The translations under genes and the position numbers were made by a program. DNA of 64,000 nt from Augochlora pura (taxonomy: Eukaryota > Arthropoda > Insecta > Hymenoptera > Halictidae). Below the pieces are notes generated by a model. That model was not told the origin of the DNA and did no database searches. It worked only from the letters and a program-made list of their open reading frames with translations. Numbering within the stretch: the stretch's first letter is position 1; every line of letters starts with the position of its first letter. The DNA is taken from NCBI RefSeq assembly GCF_028453695.1, contig NC_135772.1, forward strand, positions 6,014,001 to 6,078,000, given 5' to 3'. Below, piece by piece: positions 20,888 to 32,267 of the stretch.

Positions 20888-23231
20888 TATTAAATTCATC
20901 CTACGTTTTATCGGTAGGAAGACGTTAGAAGAACGCCATGTTAGCAACGCTCGAAAACGTTGGTCGTGGCTCTCCACTGTGCAAAATTTTTTTCTTTGTT
21001 CGAATCGGAGACATTTACCAGCCTAATAATTAAGCTGTCTAACGATTATTACGACTGTATTTGCATATGGCGGGGCACCCGTTGCGGCAACGTTTAATTT
21101 CTGCGAAAAGAAATTTCGAAATGTTCAATATACGATATCGGTTTTCCATCGAAAAATTAAACCAGTTTCGGTGGACGGTCTCAAGCATTTGTAAAGGGAG
21201 CTTTAGATGGATGACGACTGTAATTGCACTTGCTCGTTTGCTCCTTTGTTCGGCTCTGCTATTGAAATCGATTGGAGAGTTACGAACTCGTGTACGAGCT
21301 AAGATATTATTAAATAAAAGGAGACTGATAATTTAGCGTGATGGAATGCTTAGGTTGAAGATTAACGCATTATGTCACGTAATAATTGAATCATCTGAAA
21401 TTGGATACGTTCATATATAAACTAAAATGTTACTTAATTATGGGAGACTCAGATTTTAGAGTTTTAATATTACGAACAGACCAATTCCGTTATTATTTTT
21501 AGTGGAAATTTTATTCGAATTATTCTTTAATTATTTCTGCAATAGGTTTAAAAAATTTGTATTTATCCCTCGCCTGAAACTAAAAATAGCTTGGAAGATA
21601 AGACATTTTCTTGTCTTGCAATATCAAATTTGTCTCAATCATCGTATTTATCACCTGCCTAAGTACCAGGCATAGTTATGTATCAATCAGGTGATTAAAA
21701 GCATCGCAGATCTTCCATCGGTGTAAACCGAGCGTATTACAAGACTCAGCTACGTCGTAATTGTCCGCGATACATGCCTACATAAAGGGGTCCAACAATT
21801 TTCTTATCTGTGACTGCTTAAAATTCCGTCGTTACGCATGTTCCATAAATAAGTCTACAAAGAAACAAATGTATTCACAGGCTGTGTGTACGTTTTTCAC
21901 CACGTGCCCTTCGTTCTCGCCAATGGATCGAGTGTCGTGCACCGGCTCGTACCAATTATCGTCTGGCCGCCAGTTAATTAAGGATTGGGGCAATGAGGCC
22001 CGGCGATGCAGTTTCCGCGATAATGATTATCTGCGACGGTAATTGAGCGAGCTGTTGCGCTGGCAAGCTATGCGAGTAGTGGGGAAGAATAAAGAAGACG
22101 CTGCCACGATCTTTTATATTTTCGTTGGCTTCGCATTATTCTGCGTTCTTTCTCCTGATCTACCAAACAAGTGTATTGTCGTGGATAATAAATTGGTACT
22201 GCTATAATCGTTCTTCGCATAACATTTATGGCATGTACAGCCTTTAAATAAATTCACAATAATTAATAGCATAGTTATATTATTTTTGCAACGACGAATC
22301 ATTCTTTATAAATCATAAAAATGTGAGGTAAAATGTCTTTAATAAATATGTAAGTCGATTTTTACTTAGAGAAAAAACCGCGATAGGAGATCAAAAATTG
22401 AATATTGTTAACATATTTCACTCGTACACGGAGTTTGTATGTTTTCAACATTAAACTATAATCCATATTAGTACATTTTTTAATTTTTAGTTACTCATTC
22501 CAAAGTTCAAAGACAGTTTACGTAGAAAGATTGTATTTCAGGCATATCCATTGAAGTGTTATTAATTCTGAGTAGTAATCGGAAGTCATATACAGCAGCC
22601 TAGTTACTGAAATTAATTCGGATCTTATGTATTTTGATTACCTATATGTATGGTCATTTAAGCGAGCATACTAGTTGAGTACATAATACGAATCTATTTT
22701 TCACTGTACTGTATTTTGTTAAAAATAGGTTTCCTTAAATTTTAAACTGCTGTAATTTTTTAAATTAAGATACATTATATATCTTAGTTTAGACCCTAGC
22801 CACGTTCATAATAATAATAAAAAAAGGACTTTTTTATTATACTTACAGTTTCTTGTTTCGAATTGTCAGAATAACCAGGATCATGTCAGCCAAAAAACAT
22901 TTAGTTGTAGAGACAGTCATATAAAGTGCAGCTGATGCTATTTTTGTCATTTAAGATCGAAAAAACTTCTTATAATCCAAGTAACAGAAGATCTGTGTGA
23001 AAAGAGCAATAGGAAATAATGCTGTAATTCGTTTAAAGAAAATACGATTAATTGTGCGTTGTGTTTTCAGGTCCGCCGCGAGGTTTGAAATCAACACGAG
23101 ATTGTGAAAACAGTTCCTCCTCTCGTCGCGTAGGTTGCCGGCAACGCTGGTGAATAATTTAAGGCGGCAGGATAAGTCCTGGTACCTGCGAGGCAAGCCT
23201 GCAGCCAAGACGCTTCGGCAGGGATGCGCAG
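20888..23231. other. Intergenic, no gene seen
   Basis: AT-rich DNA with moderate-GC patches near 21060-21300 and 21750-22090. Open frames there encode no recognisable protein and lack a convincing coding pattern. Confidence 0.4.
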
Positions 23232-23285
23232 ATGTGTGCGAACACGAACAGGTACTCGTACGTGCTCGCGGTAGACGAAGAAAAG
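23232..23285 (+). other. Possible short first coding exon
   Basis: In a GC-rich patch, an ATG opens MCANTNRYSYVLAVDEEK, followed immediately by a strong donor (AAG then GTAAGG at 23286). This is a plausible 18-codon first exon of a gene with a long first intron, but I found no matching downstream exon. Other frames over the same stretch are also open, so it may be chance. Confidence 0.2.
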
Positions 23286-26200
23286 GTAAGGGTGGCACGC
23301 GCGGCCTGCTTCTATCGCTTCCGGGCATCAGCGTGCTCGCGAACCGCGGCTAATTGCTCTTTAATGCAAGCGAGCGAGCGCGTTGCCTCTCTTAGACGCC
23401 GAGGAAAACTGGACACCGCCATTGCCGCCGCCGCCACCACCGCGCCGAAAGAAACGGAATCAGAGGTTTTATTTTCACCGATCGTCTCTTGTTCAACACT
23501 CGATTCTCGTTTGTTTAGAAAGATATCGGTAAGTTTAGCTACCATTTTTCTAGGGAAATTAATCCTTAGGTTACCAAACAAATATATTATTTTTAACGTT
23601 TTGTAAAAGGGAGACAGTCGCCATGGTCTAAAAAAGAACTTTATAAATTATTTTTTTATAAAACGAAATGATGAAAATTAAAAAAAATTTAGTAAGGTGT
23701 GTCTTCATACTTTTCAAATGATACGACATACGTAATTTTCAAACCTGACGGCTGTCGTGAATTTTCTTGTCGCCAATGGCAACATTAAAAGACTTTAAAA
23801 CTATCGATGCATGTAGAATGAACCATTGTGACGGAAAGAATTTATTTCCTTATCTAATTATATGAATTGTCAGTGTAAGATGAAGCTTGTGAAAATTAAA
23901 ATACTAACTATAATGGCGATATACATGTGCGAATATCTGAACAATATCGATATGGTACAAGCAAATATGCTCTGTAAATTCATCGAGTATTGCAAGTTTT
24001 GAAGAGTACCCTATCGTTATGGAAACTTTTAGAGATAATTGATAAAGCATCAGGACATCCGAGAAATATGAGGTGTAACGCACTTTTGTATCTTGTAAAT
24101 GCAAGCACATTGCGGATGTTCAAGAGAATTCATGTTTCTAATTACGGAAAACAGAATTTAGATTCAGACTCATTAAGCAGATAAATCTTGTAGTTAGGTA
24201 AAATGAACAGTAGATCGGTGTTCGAGCTTATTAAGAATTTTGCTTTAGTTTACTATGTAAAATTTTCTACAAACACGTAAATATACGCAGCTTACTTATA
24301 CATATTGAATTTTCCGGAAGGGGTTCGTTCCGTTATGTGAATAAGTTGGAAACTAACGAGAAACAATCGAATAATCGTTCAAAGGGTTTCTTCATTTTAC
24401 ACGGTTCAGTATTTCCTGTGTAGCGTTGCATTAAACAAAATTACATCACGACGATCGCACGTGCTTACTCAACTGTCGAAATCCTTCAAACAGAGCAATT
24501 ATGTTCTCAACGCAATTTTAGTTTTCCACAATTAAAACATGCAGATGTCAATTAGCATACCATCCCCCATCTACCTAACATGAATATATCAATCCTGTAA
24601 TACGTGAGAACGACAACTTTGGTGTTGTTGGAAATTTCCCCTACAATATTATTCAACCAGCCATGAGGGTGTTCGAAAGAGGGTTAAATGGGGTTAGACA
24701 CTATTTTAAATGTAAAATCATAATGTGGGTAGGAAAAGATGATGTGAGATGGAGACCCTGTGGAAAAATTCTTAGTGTATTATACTTATATAGTGAAACA
24801 TGTTATATATAGATGCAACATCTGCTTGTTGAAATGCGCTACATTATGTTAGAAAATCTAATTTTCAAGTCGCGTACGAAGGCTATAAGCTGATTATTAC
24901 TATCGTGCAAATGAATTGATTTTATTGGAGTCACAACAACGCAAGACTTTCATTGGCGACGACGTTTACGAGGGGTTACGATTACAAACAGTTGAAGTAA
25001 TTTGAAATCGAGCATCGCTATGCAGCTTGCACACGAAAGGAAGGAAAGGGAGAGAAAAAAGGGGGGGGGGGGGAGTGCTAATCATCCGGTTGCCCACCCT
25101 TTTTTCGGGCTCAACCCTGCTGTTTGTTTCCGTGGAACAGGGGGTAGACACGGCCAGCAAAAATAAAGGGCAGAAAGCTCGCATTCGCCGAGCCATGACG
25201 AGCCGAGTCCACCAGAAGCTCATACATATGTAGACGGACTTCGGCGGAGACCGGGAACCGTGGGGAGGACTCTCCGGAAAAATGAATATGCAGCCCCATA
25301 GAGGGTATTATTTTATAAAATTTACTATTGCGGCTGGGCATTATGTGCCTTTCCGCCGTCCATTCTCCTTAACGAGACTCCGTGGCAGCTGTGCCTTTGC
25401 GAAGGAGAGCTATTCAATCTTACCTCGTACAATGAACACCATTTGAGTGTAACGCACCAATTTTGACTAAATATACATGTGATATGGTTTCTTGGAAACT
25501 GTTCAACACGCATTCATTTGTACGTAATAATTGATGCTTAGGGGTCAAAGAGGCTTTTTCTTCTATTAGGAAATTATTGGCACACTCACTTCCAACCCAG
25601 CAAGTTTATAAACTCACTTAAATAAAAGTAGAAAGGTCAAGATATCGTTCGATTAGATATTATACAGATATGACAGTGACTACCCATTCAACCATCTCAC
25701 ATTCAGCAAATTTATTGATTAACACTTGTTTATCACTAATATATTGTTACACGAGGCAGATAATAATATATACTTACTGCATGCCAACATTTACATCAAT
25801 TCTTAAATATTGATAGGATAGAAATAGAATTAAATATTGAAGGGTAGAAATTTATTTCGATTTGAGAAACGTGATCCAAATCTTTATAACGAGTGTGACA
25901 CAGTATCGTAGAGTAACAAGTTAAACTGTGAAATCATCCATGACTTATTTCGTTACTGTCCTGCAGCTTCCATGATGATGTAAATGTTTAAACGAAAATT
26001 GTATGTAAATGTTCTCGAAGGAGGAGGCTTCCAAAATTGATTTCTTGAAGTTTCCGTATCGTTGCATCCGCTTTGACTTTTTCGGTGCACAGGATGAACA
26101 ATGTTTCTTCGTTAATGTCGACTCGGCCATTGGAACTCAATCGGAAGCCGTCTGATCTTTCGGTTCGGCTATTTACATCTAGCTAAAGTTGAGGAGGGTC

Positions 26201-28360
26201 TAATTGCGAATAGAGCAGCGGCCTTCCTTTTATTTTGGTATCAGGACGGTTGGTTCTATAAAATTGTAGCCCCTTATCGTCGTAGAGGAAACGAAACATT
26301 AAATCGGTCCCGACGGAGGGGGCGGGCTTGTTTCGGTGGGTGCGTCTGAGATTTCCTGTGTGGACTCTGGATGCTAGGAAGGATGACTTCCTACCTAGTG
26401 CACAGGGCGCGTCCATCGTGCACGGTGGCGTCATCGAGGTAGATTTATTCGATATAACGAGGGAACGCACAACAGGAATCCTACATTCCCCACCCCCCGA
26501 GTTTGAACAGCACGTGTTCGGAACGCTTCGTCTTAGATCTGTCCTGGCCCGTTAATGGGTTAGAGACACTTATATGTGTGCTCACAATTATTGAAATGCT
26601 TCAATTGAACATCTAAAAGAAATTTTATTAAACAATTATTGTATATTGTGTCGATGCACGTGAAAATAATTCTGGACAGCTTCTTAAAATTCTGAATGCC
26701 TTGACTTGAGAGAGTTAAAACTAAAGTTATCTTATCAAAGGGTTTCGATTTTCGAAAAATTGTTATATAGTATAAACGAAATCGTGCAATGAAAACCCGC
26801 GATTTATAAAATACATCTAATGTTTTAAGGAGATGATGTAAAGAGGAAGCCTTAACAATAATTAATTATTAATAATAAACCTTTAGGTCTATTATTGCAC
26901 GATTCTTTTTTACAAAATTATGACAGCAACTTATCTCGGACAACTGCAGTTCATCTTATGTTTTTTTACGGCATTGTTTGTTTATGTTTATAGCTTTGTC
27001 AAACTTTGATTTGCTTATAAAATTGTATTATTAATTTGCAATAATCATTTTCGAAATAAAGATTCTCAAAGATAATAACGCTGAATCTCATAGTGGTATA
27101 TGTATGTAGTAAGTAAATATGTGCAGTGCACGTATGCATATGAACAGTACCAGCAAAATGCAAACAAATCTGTGTAATTGAGAACACTAATCTTTTTTCA
27201 TGAAATTGTGTTTCTATTTTATGTAATTTCATCTAGTATTACAGTTCTGGAAGTAACCTAGTACGAGCGTTTCTTTTCCTGTTCCTTTTACGGATATAAC
27301 CGCAATTTAATTGTACTTAATAATTTCTGCTATATTTCTGCAGAACTTTGAATTCATATCTCATTTTTAATTACACAGCTCACGTGCGAAATTGAATACA
27401 GTTTAATTCACTGCATCGCAGTTTCTCTTGTATTAATTAACAAAGAAAGTTAATTTAAATCGTACCCCCGTCATAAATTGAACACAATGCAGGATTCCCA
27501 GAGATCATGTTTGCAACCGTTAATTTATCATTATACAACGTATTTCTAAATTCAGAGATCGACAGTGATATACATTTCGAGGCGTAATGAATTTTAACGA
27601 GTACGCTTTGAAATCAAATTAAACAGTGACTTATTCATTTTAAACTACATTTGCCATTCTACTAAGTAATTGTCAGATCGATGCAAAAATAGCAGTTGAA
27701 TTCCTTCGCTTTAAATCTTCGATCTCATTGTTTATATCACATTTCGTTATCGACAGACGGAAGAGAACGATTATTTCTACCGCATGTAAATAGTCTGCGC
27801 CATCTTTTGTTCCTAACATTGATCTGCGTTTCATGCTCCTGCACAGGACGTGTCATGGACCGTGAGTTTATTAAAGTTATTTATTAACAAAGTATACGTT
27901 TATAAAGTAGGAGTGCGTAATCTTTATTGCAATCAAACCCCTGCTATCGCAACTTGAATTTTATTTATCTTAGCTTAATCAATCTGTTACTGTAACGGTT
28001 CTTATTTCAATTAGTAAAGTTCAATTTGTTGAATTTGTATTAAATTTAATAAAGAATCAAAATGTGCGAGTGTATGGTAAAGAATTCAGTGGAATAAGTG
28101 CATTTAATGAATCCAAGACTACTGTTGCATCGTATTTCAACTTTTTAAGATCATTAAGAGAAAAAATAAATGTCTATGCGTTTTCCGTATCTCGCGATCC
28201 AAGCGCACAATTTTTCCTTTGGAAAGACGTTCAAAATCTATTCGCGAACGTAACAGCAAAATACGACGCCGATGGTTTTCCCGCTTTTCCGACACGACAT
28301 ACCGTAGATGTCCCCGTAACATCACAATATCGGGACAACTTTATCATTAATGCAGCAGTA

Positions 28361-28418
28361 CTGCCGCATTACTAGGAATTTGTATATAATGGTGCTATGT
28401 ACATATGTAATGCGGCAG
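28361..28418. other. 12-bp perfect inverted repeat
   Basis: CTGCCGCATTAC (28361-28372) is the exact reverse complement of GTAATGCGGCAG (28407-28418), separated by a 34-nt AT-rich loop. It could be a small foldback element or RNA hairpin. Confidence 0.6.
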
Positions 28419-28621
28419 CCCACACATAATGGCGATATCATAAGATACGAACCAATAGCGGCAATTGTATGGAAATATGTATCTATGAATGAAGACACTT
28501 TCATTTATGAAACCAGATACTTATGTACCGGACACGGGCGTTGTAACATCCTGCTATTATGTGTCCTTACCTACTCGTTCTATCCTTGTCTCTCTCTAAT
28601 TTCTCTCCCTCCCAGCAGCTC

Positions 28622-28644
28622 CTCTCTCTCTCTCTCTCTCTCTC
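28622..28644. repeat. CT microsatellite
   Basis: About 11 uninterrupted CT units, in a pyrimidine-rich neighbourhood. Confidence 0.9.
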
Positions 28645-29079
28645 ATTCTTTGTCTCCTCCTTTCATAGAGCTACCGTTTGGCTACCGTCATACATTTTTA
28701 TAGATCGATGTTCGCTGCGTGGCTGAGCTCGCATCATTATATCGATGACTCGTCGCTTCTTCTTCCACAGAAATTATAGTTAGAAGTGAAAAGTAGTGAT
28801 TAGTCTAAATGCGACCGTTGTCATCGCACATTCTCTCCTATATTCCAACTGTATTACTACTGTATTGGAAGAAAGAAGATGAAACATTAGCTACCCGCGT
28901 TCCAGTACACTGTAGAGGGTGGATGAAATATAACTTGCGAACGTACTTGTAGCTGTTATTTATGGTATTTAATATAATGTATGAAATCTAGTAATAGATT
29001 CAACACTGCGCACAAACCCCCGAAAAAGAATCTTGGGTTTCCTTATCGGCTACAATGATTATATCTCCTTCGTCCTTAA

Positions 29080-29317
29080 CCCCTTGACGTATCATTTTCT
29101 TCACAGTTACTGCGATTACGAATTTTTCAATTGGTATAATTTTTCAGAAGAGACAGAACATTATTGTTTATTCCATGACTGAATATATTTAAATGCTTAA
29201 ATATTAATAACAAAGGATTAGAATTTGATTCCAACTTTAAAGAACGGAATAACATCCATACTTAATAATTTATTACTACCAATTTCCACCACGAGTCGGA
29301 CTCGTCAAAGTAAGGGG
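29080..29317. mobile_element. TTAA-flanked non-autonomous element (piggyBac-like), full copy
   Basis: A 238-bp segment bounded by TTAA on both sides (29076-29079 and 29318-29321). It starts CCCCTTGACGTATC and ends GTAAGGGG, so the last bases form short inverted repeats (CCCCTTRC). TTAA target duplication with CCC/GGG termini is the signature of the piggyBac superfamily. It has no coding capacity. Near its right end is the palindromic ACGAGTCGGACTCGT. The reverse complement of the element at 51945-52151 matches it over most of its length. Confidence 0.65.
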
Positions 29318-30877
29318 TTAAAGGATCATGCCTCGTTAATTACTTCAGCAAAACGAGATTTCTAGGAACTTCTTCTGAAAAATGTGTGGACTCCCTATCC
29401 GACGAGTACCTTTAGCATCAAGCCCAATAAAACTACCAAAGGAATTTGTATATCAAGTTTTAGAGTATTATTGTAACGGTTCAATATTGAGATTTATAAC
29501 AGATTTAATCACGAAAATGTGTTATCGATTTTAGAAGTGTTTCAATTTGTATCATCTCTAAACACAAACGTGTCTTCAGTTTTTCATTCACTACATCATG
29601 TGAGACTACCTGAAAAGAAATTGATACACGTTGGTAGTGACTTGAAACGTTAGAATGAATCCAAGTATGTGTAGTACAAACATTTCTTATGAGGGATGTT
29701 TTTTAAAAAACGAGAAGATATTGAATCAATGTATAAACTGCGCTGTGAATAAAAAAATACGGAAATTGTAAGTTTACGCTTGGCAACAGCATTGTTTTCG
29801 TTTGAAGAGCATCGACTGTTGAGCCATAAGCCATAAGGGACGAGCAACCCTTCGTCGAAGGTGGAGGAAGGTTGGCGAAAGAAGCGAAGCTCGAGGAGAA
29901 GGGAAAGGAAAGAACGAGGCTGAATGCGGCGACTGTGACGCTTTCCGGTCAGGTGCCGCCCTGACGATCTGTCTCTTTCCAACTTCCATTTCGATTCACT
30001 CCTTCACTCACTTTTACCCTACTCGCTTCGTCCTCCCCACGATCTCTTCCTCTTCGGAGCGCCGCGTCCTCTTTGTTCGTGCGTAAAGAAATAGAAGAGG
30101 AACAGGAAATTAATGCCTTGTATATTAAGAAATTCGTAAGAGGGAGGCTCGGGACGCGAGGCTAGTAATTTCCGAACACTTCGCCCTTGAAAAGTTCCAC
30201 CCTCGACGTTCGACTTACGTGAGAATCTCGCGGAACTAATATACAATATAACACTAACATTTGCGTGAAAATTCGGTGAATTTTAGAGAAAATCATCGCG
30301 AATTTTATCTCTGTTATTTGTACGAAGCTCCACAGATATGTAAAACATTGTTGTCTGATGATCTGAATGAATATAGTCGTAGCTGCAACAAAGTCGAAAA
30401 AAGCTCCGTTAATAATGTAAATTTTATTTAAAGCTTGTTAGTGAATTAATTCATTACCATTACCGATACAAATGTTCAATACAGTTCAACATTGTCTAGA
30501 TGAAGTATATTATATTCACTGACGTGTAAAAATGAAGTTAGAAAATAAAAAGAAGATTATGTGAATAAAGGTTGATCTATAATATAACAAATATAAAATA
30601 TCCATATAAAATATGGAAAAGATAACATAACATATATGACAGAGATGACGTAACGATATTTAATTGTCACAATCCTTATACTTTATTGCAAATGTGCATT
30701 AAGAAATGTGAGAATTATTATATTTGTTATAATAACATTGGAACTCCAGTTTTCATTATTCTAGTAGATGTCCAGAACAAAGATGGCGAACAGGTAGGCA
30801 AGTTTAATTTCAACGGTCAGTGAAGCAGCATTCGATAAGCAGCGTCAGAAAGAAGATAGCCAGCGCTTCTTTCTATT
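29318..30877. other. Intergenic or intronic, no gene seen
   Basis: AT-rich DNA with a moderate-GC block at 29800-30230. No frame on either strand resembles a known protein. Confidence 0.4.
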
Positions 30878-31081
30878 TTGCTGTGTTATTACCGACGTAA
30901 TTATCACGCTGCCTCGGGAGGCCATTGTCACAATGAGCGTCCGGAGTTTCCCTACGATTATCGCACCGAAAATCTCTTCGTGGCCAACCTCCTCGTCAGT
31001 TTCCTGCCGGCGACGGACAACGATTATTTGTCGCAACAACAGCGTAAATTCTTTGAAGAGAAAAAACCAGTTGAAGGAAAG
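30878..31081 (+). other. Exon-like segment A of a duplicated pair
   Basis: An open frame reads RTENLFVANLLVSFLPATDN then DYLSQQQRKFFEEKKP and ends at a donor-like AAG followed by GTAGGT (31082), in phase 0. It shares a residue pattern NLF...V.FL.P..DND..L.Q.QR with segment B exactly 1000 bp downstream. I do not recognise a family, and no clear acceptor or start was found upstream. Other frames over the same DNA are open too, so coding status is uncertain. Confidence 0.25.
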
Positions 31082-31176
31082 GTAGGTTTTCACCGTAGCA
31101 ATTTTTACAACGAATTCAGCTTGACTGTTCTTTCTGTATCGAAGATTCTATATTAATATTGTTATATTGTTATTTA

Positions 31177-31200
31177 TATATTATTATTATTATTATTATT
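31177..31200. repeat. ATT trinucleotide repeat
   Basis: A run of about eight ATT units. Confidence 0.85.
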
Positions 31201-31941
31201 AGGGTAAGTCGGTTTTTAAAAATCAGATTATATTTGAGGTAGATAATATTTCTTGTTTATGTGGATCTTAGTCTTTCTTACTTGGTTTTATCTAAAAAGA
31301 GTTTCATGTAATTTTACCATGTTATACATCTCTTTTAGTCCCATAAGTGTCACATAAACTGTAAATTGTATGGATTACAGTTATTTTAGTTTCTCCTGAA
31401 TCTAACTGTTTTCGTACAAAGTATATTTTATAGTCTTCAGTAATACAATTTTATGTCTTTTTATCGAATAGGAATAATTTATAAGGAAAAATTATTAAAT
31501 ATCATGACTTTACCCTAAAACGTCTGTGATTTTGTCTCAAATTAGTGTACTGAAATATCTTTGTGCAAAGTTAGGTTAATGTAATATCTCATACAAGTCT
31601 AATTGAATTTTCAATGTCAGATGAACCAGCATCTAGCAACAATGGTTAATTTGATTAATATAACTTTGTAATAAAAAGATTATAATACTTTATAAAATAA
31701 AAAAGATAAAATAGAGATTTAAAATAAACTTGTTGTAATACGAGAGCCCGCACCTTGAAACGGAACTGGCATTCATAATTATTTTTAGCCGACAATGTAC
31801 AGTACGAGATGACGCATCGCTACTAGATAAGGTGTACATCGGTATGATTTAGGTACTAGAGTATTGGTACGGGGACTCGATCCGAACCGGTATCAAGAGT
31901 CATCATCCTGTCATCGCAACCGGCACGATAATCGGCACTTC

Positions 31942-32138
31942 ATAGTTCCTCCGCGATTATCCTACCGAAAAATCTCTTTCTCTGTTTTTCTGCCCCCTCA
32001 CTGTCGGTCGTCGTCGACTTCCTGTGTCCGCCGGTGGACAATGACCAGCACTTGCTGCAATGGCAACGGGGCAGACGCGCTCCTAATATCTACTCGGCCG
32101 ATCTAGTTCGCGGAAGCCAGCAATACCTGTGCATAAAC
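31942..32138 (+). other. Exon-like segment B of a duplicated pair
   Basis: The frame reads LPKNLFLCFSAPSLSVVVDF then LCPPVDNDQHLLQWQRG and continues to CIN, followed by a GTACGT donor-like site at 32139 in phase 0, the same phase as segment A. It aligns to A with a seven-codon insertion. The nucleotide match is strongest at CGATTATC.(C/T)ACCGAAAA.TCTCTT. Duplicated alternative exons, paralogous gene fragments, or a non-coding duplication are all possible. Confidence 0.25.
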
Positions 32139-32240
32139 GTACGTGCACGCGCTCGAACGTTCGCCCCGACACACATGCAACCCTCGTCCATAAGCATCTC
32201 GTCCATGTGCATGCGGCCGTTGCTGCTTTTTCTCTTCAGC

Positions 32241-32267
32241 TCCTTCTCCTCCTCCTCCTCCTCCTCC
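32241..32267. repeat. CTC trinucleotide repeat
   Basis: About eight CTC units in a pyrimidine-rich tract. Confidence 0.85.

Larger units (their letters stand above)
23286..29079. other. Intergenic or intronic, no gene seen
   Basis: Mostly AT-rich DNA. Local features: a 13-G run at 25061-25073; a moderate-GC block at 26100-26560 with a small hairpin (TAGGAAG and CTTCCTA, about 26375-26392); a splice-site-like cluster at 27831-27867; a hairpin at 28361-28418; and a CT microsatellite at 28622-28644. The open frame at 28064-28375 has no recognised homology. Confidence 0.4.

Noticed and set aside
23135..23606. Several overlapping open frames in both directions
   Set aside because: GC-rich island; only the short ATG-plus-donor segment was kept as a low-confidence exon because the others lack any protein signature.
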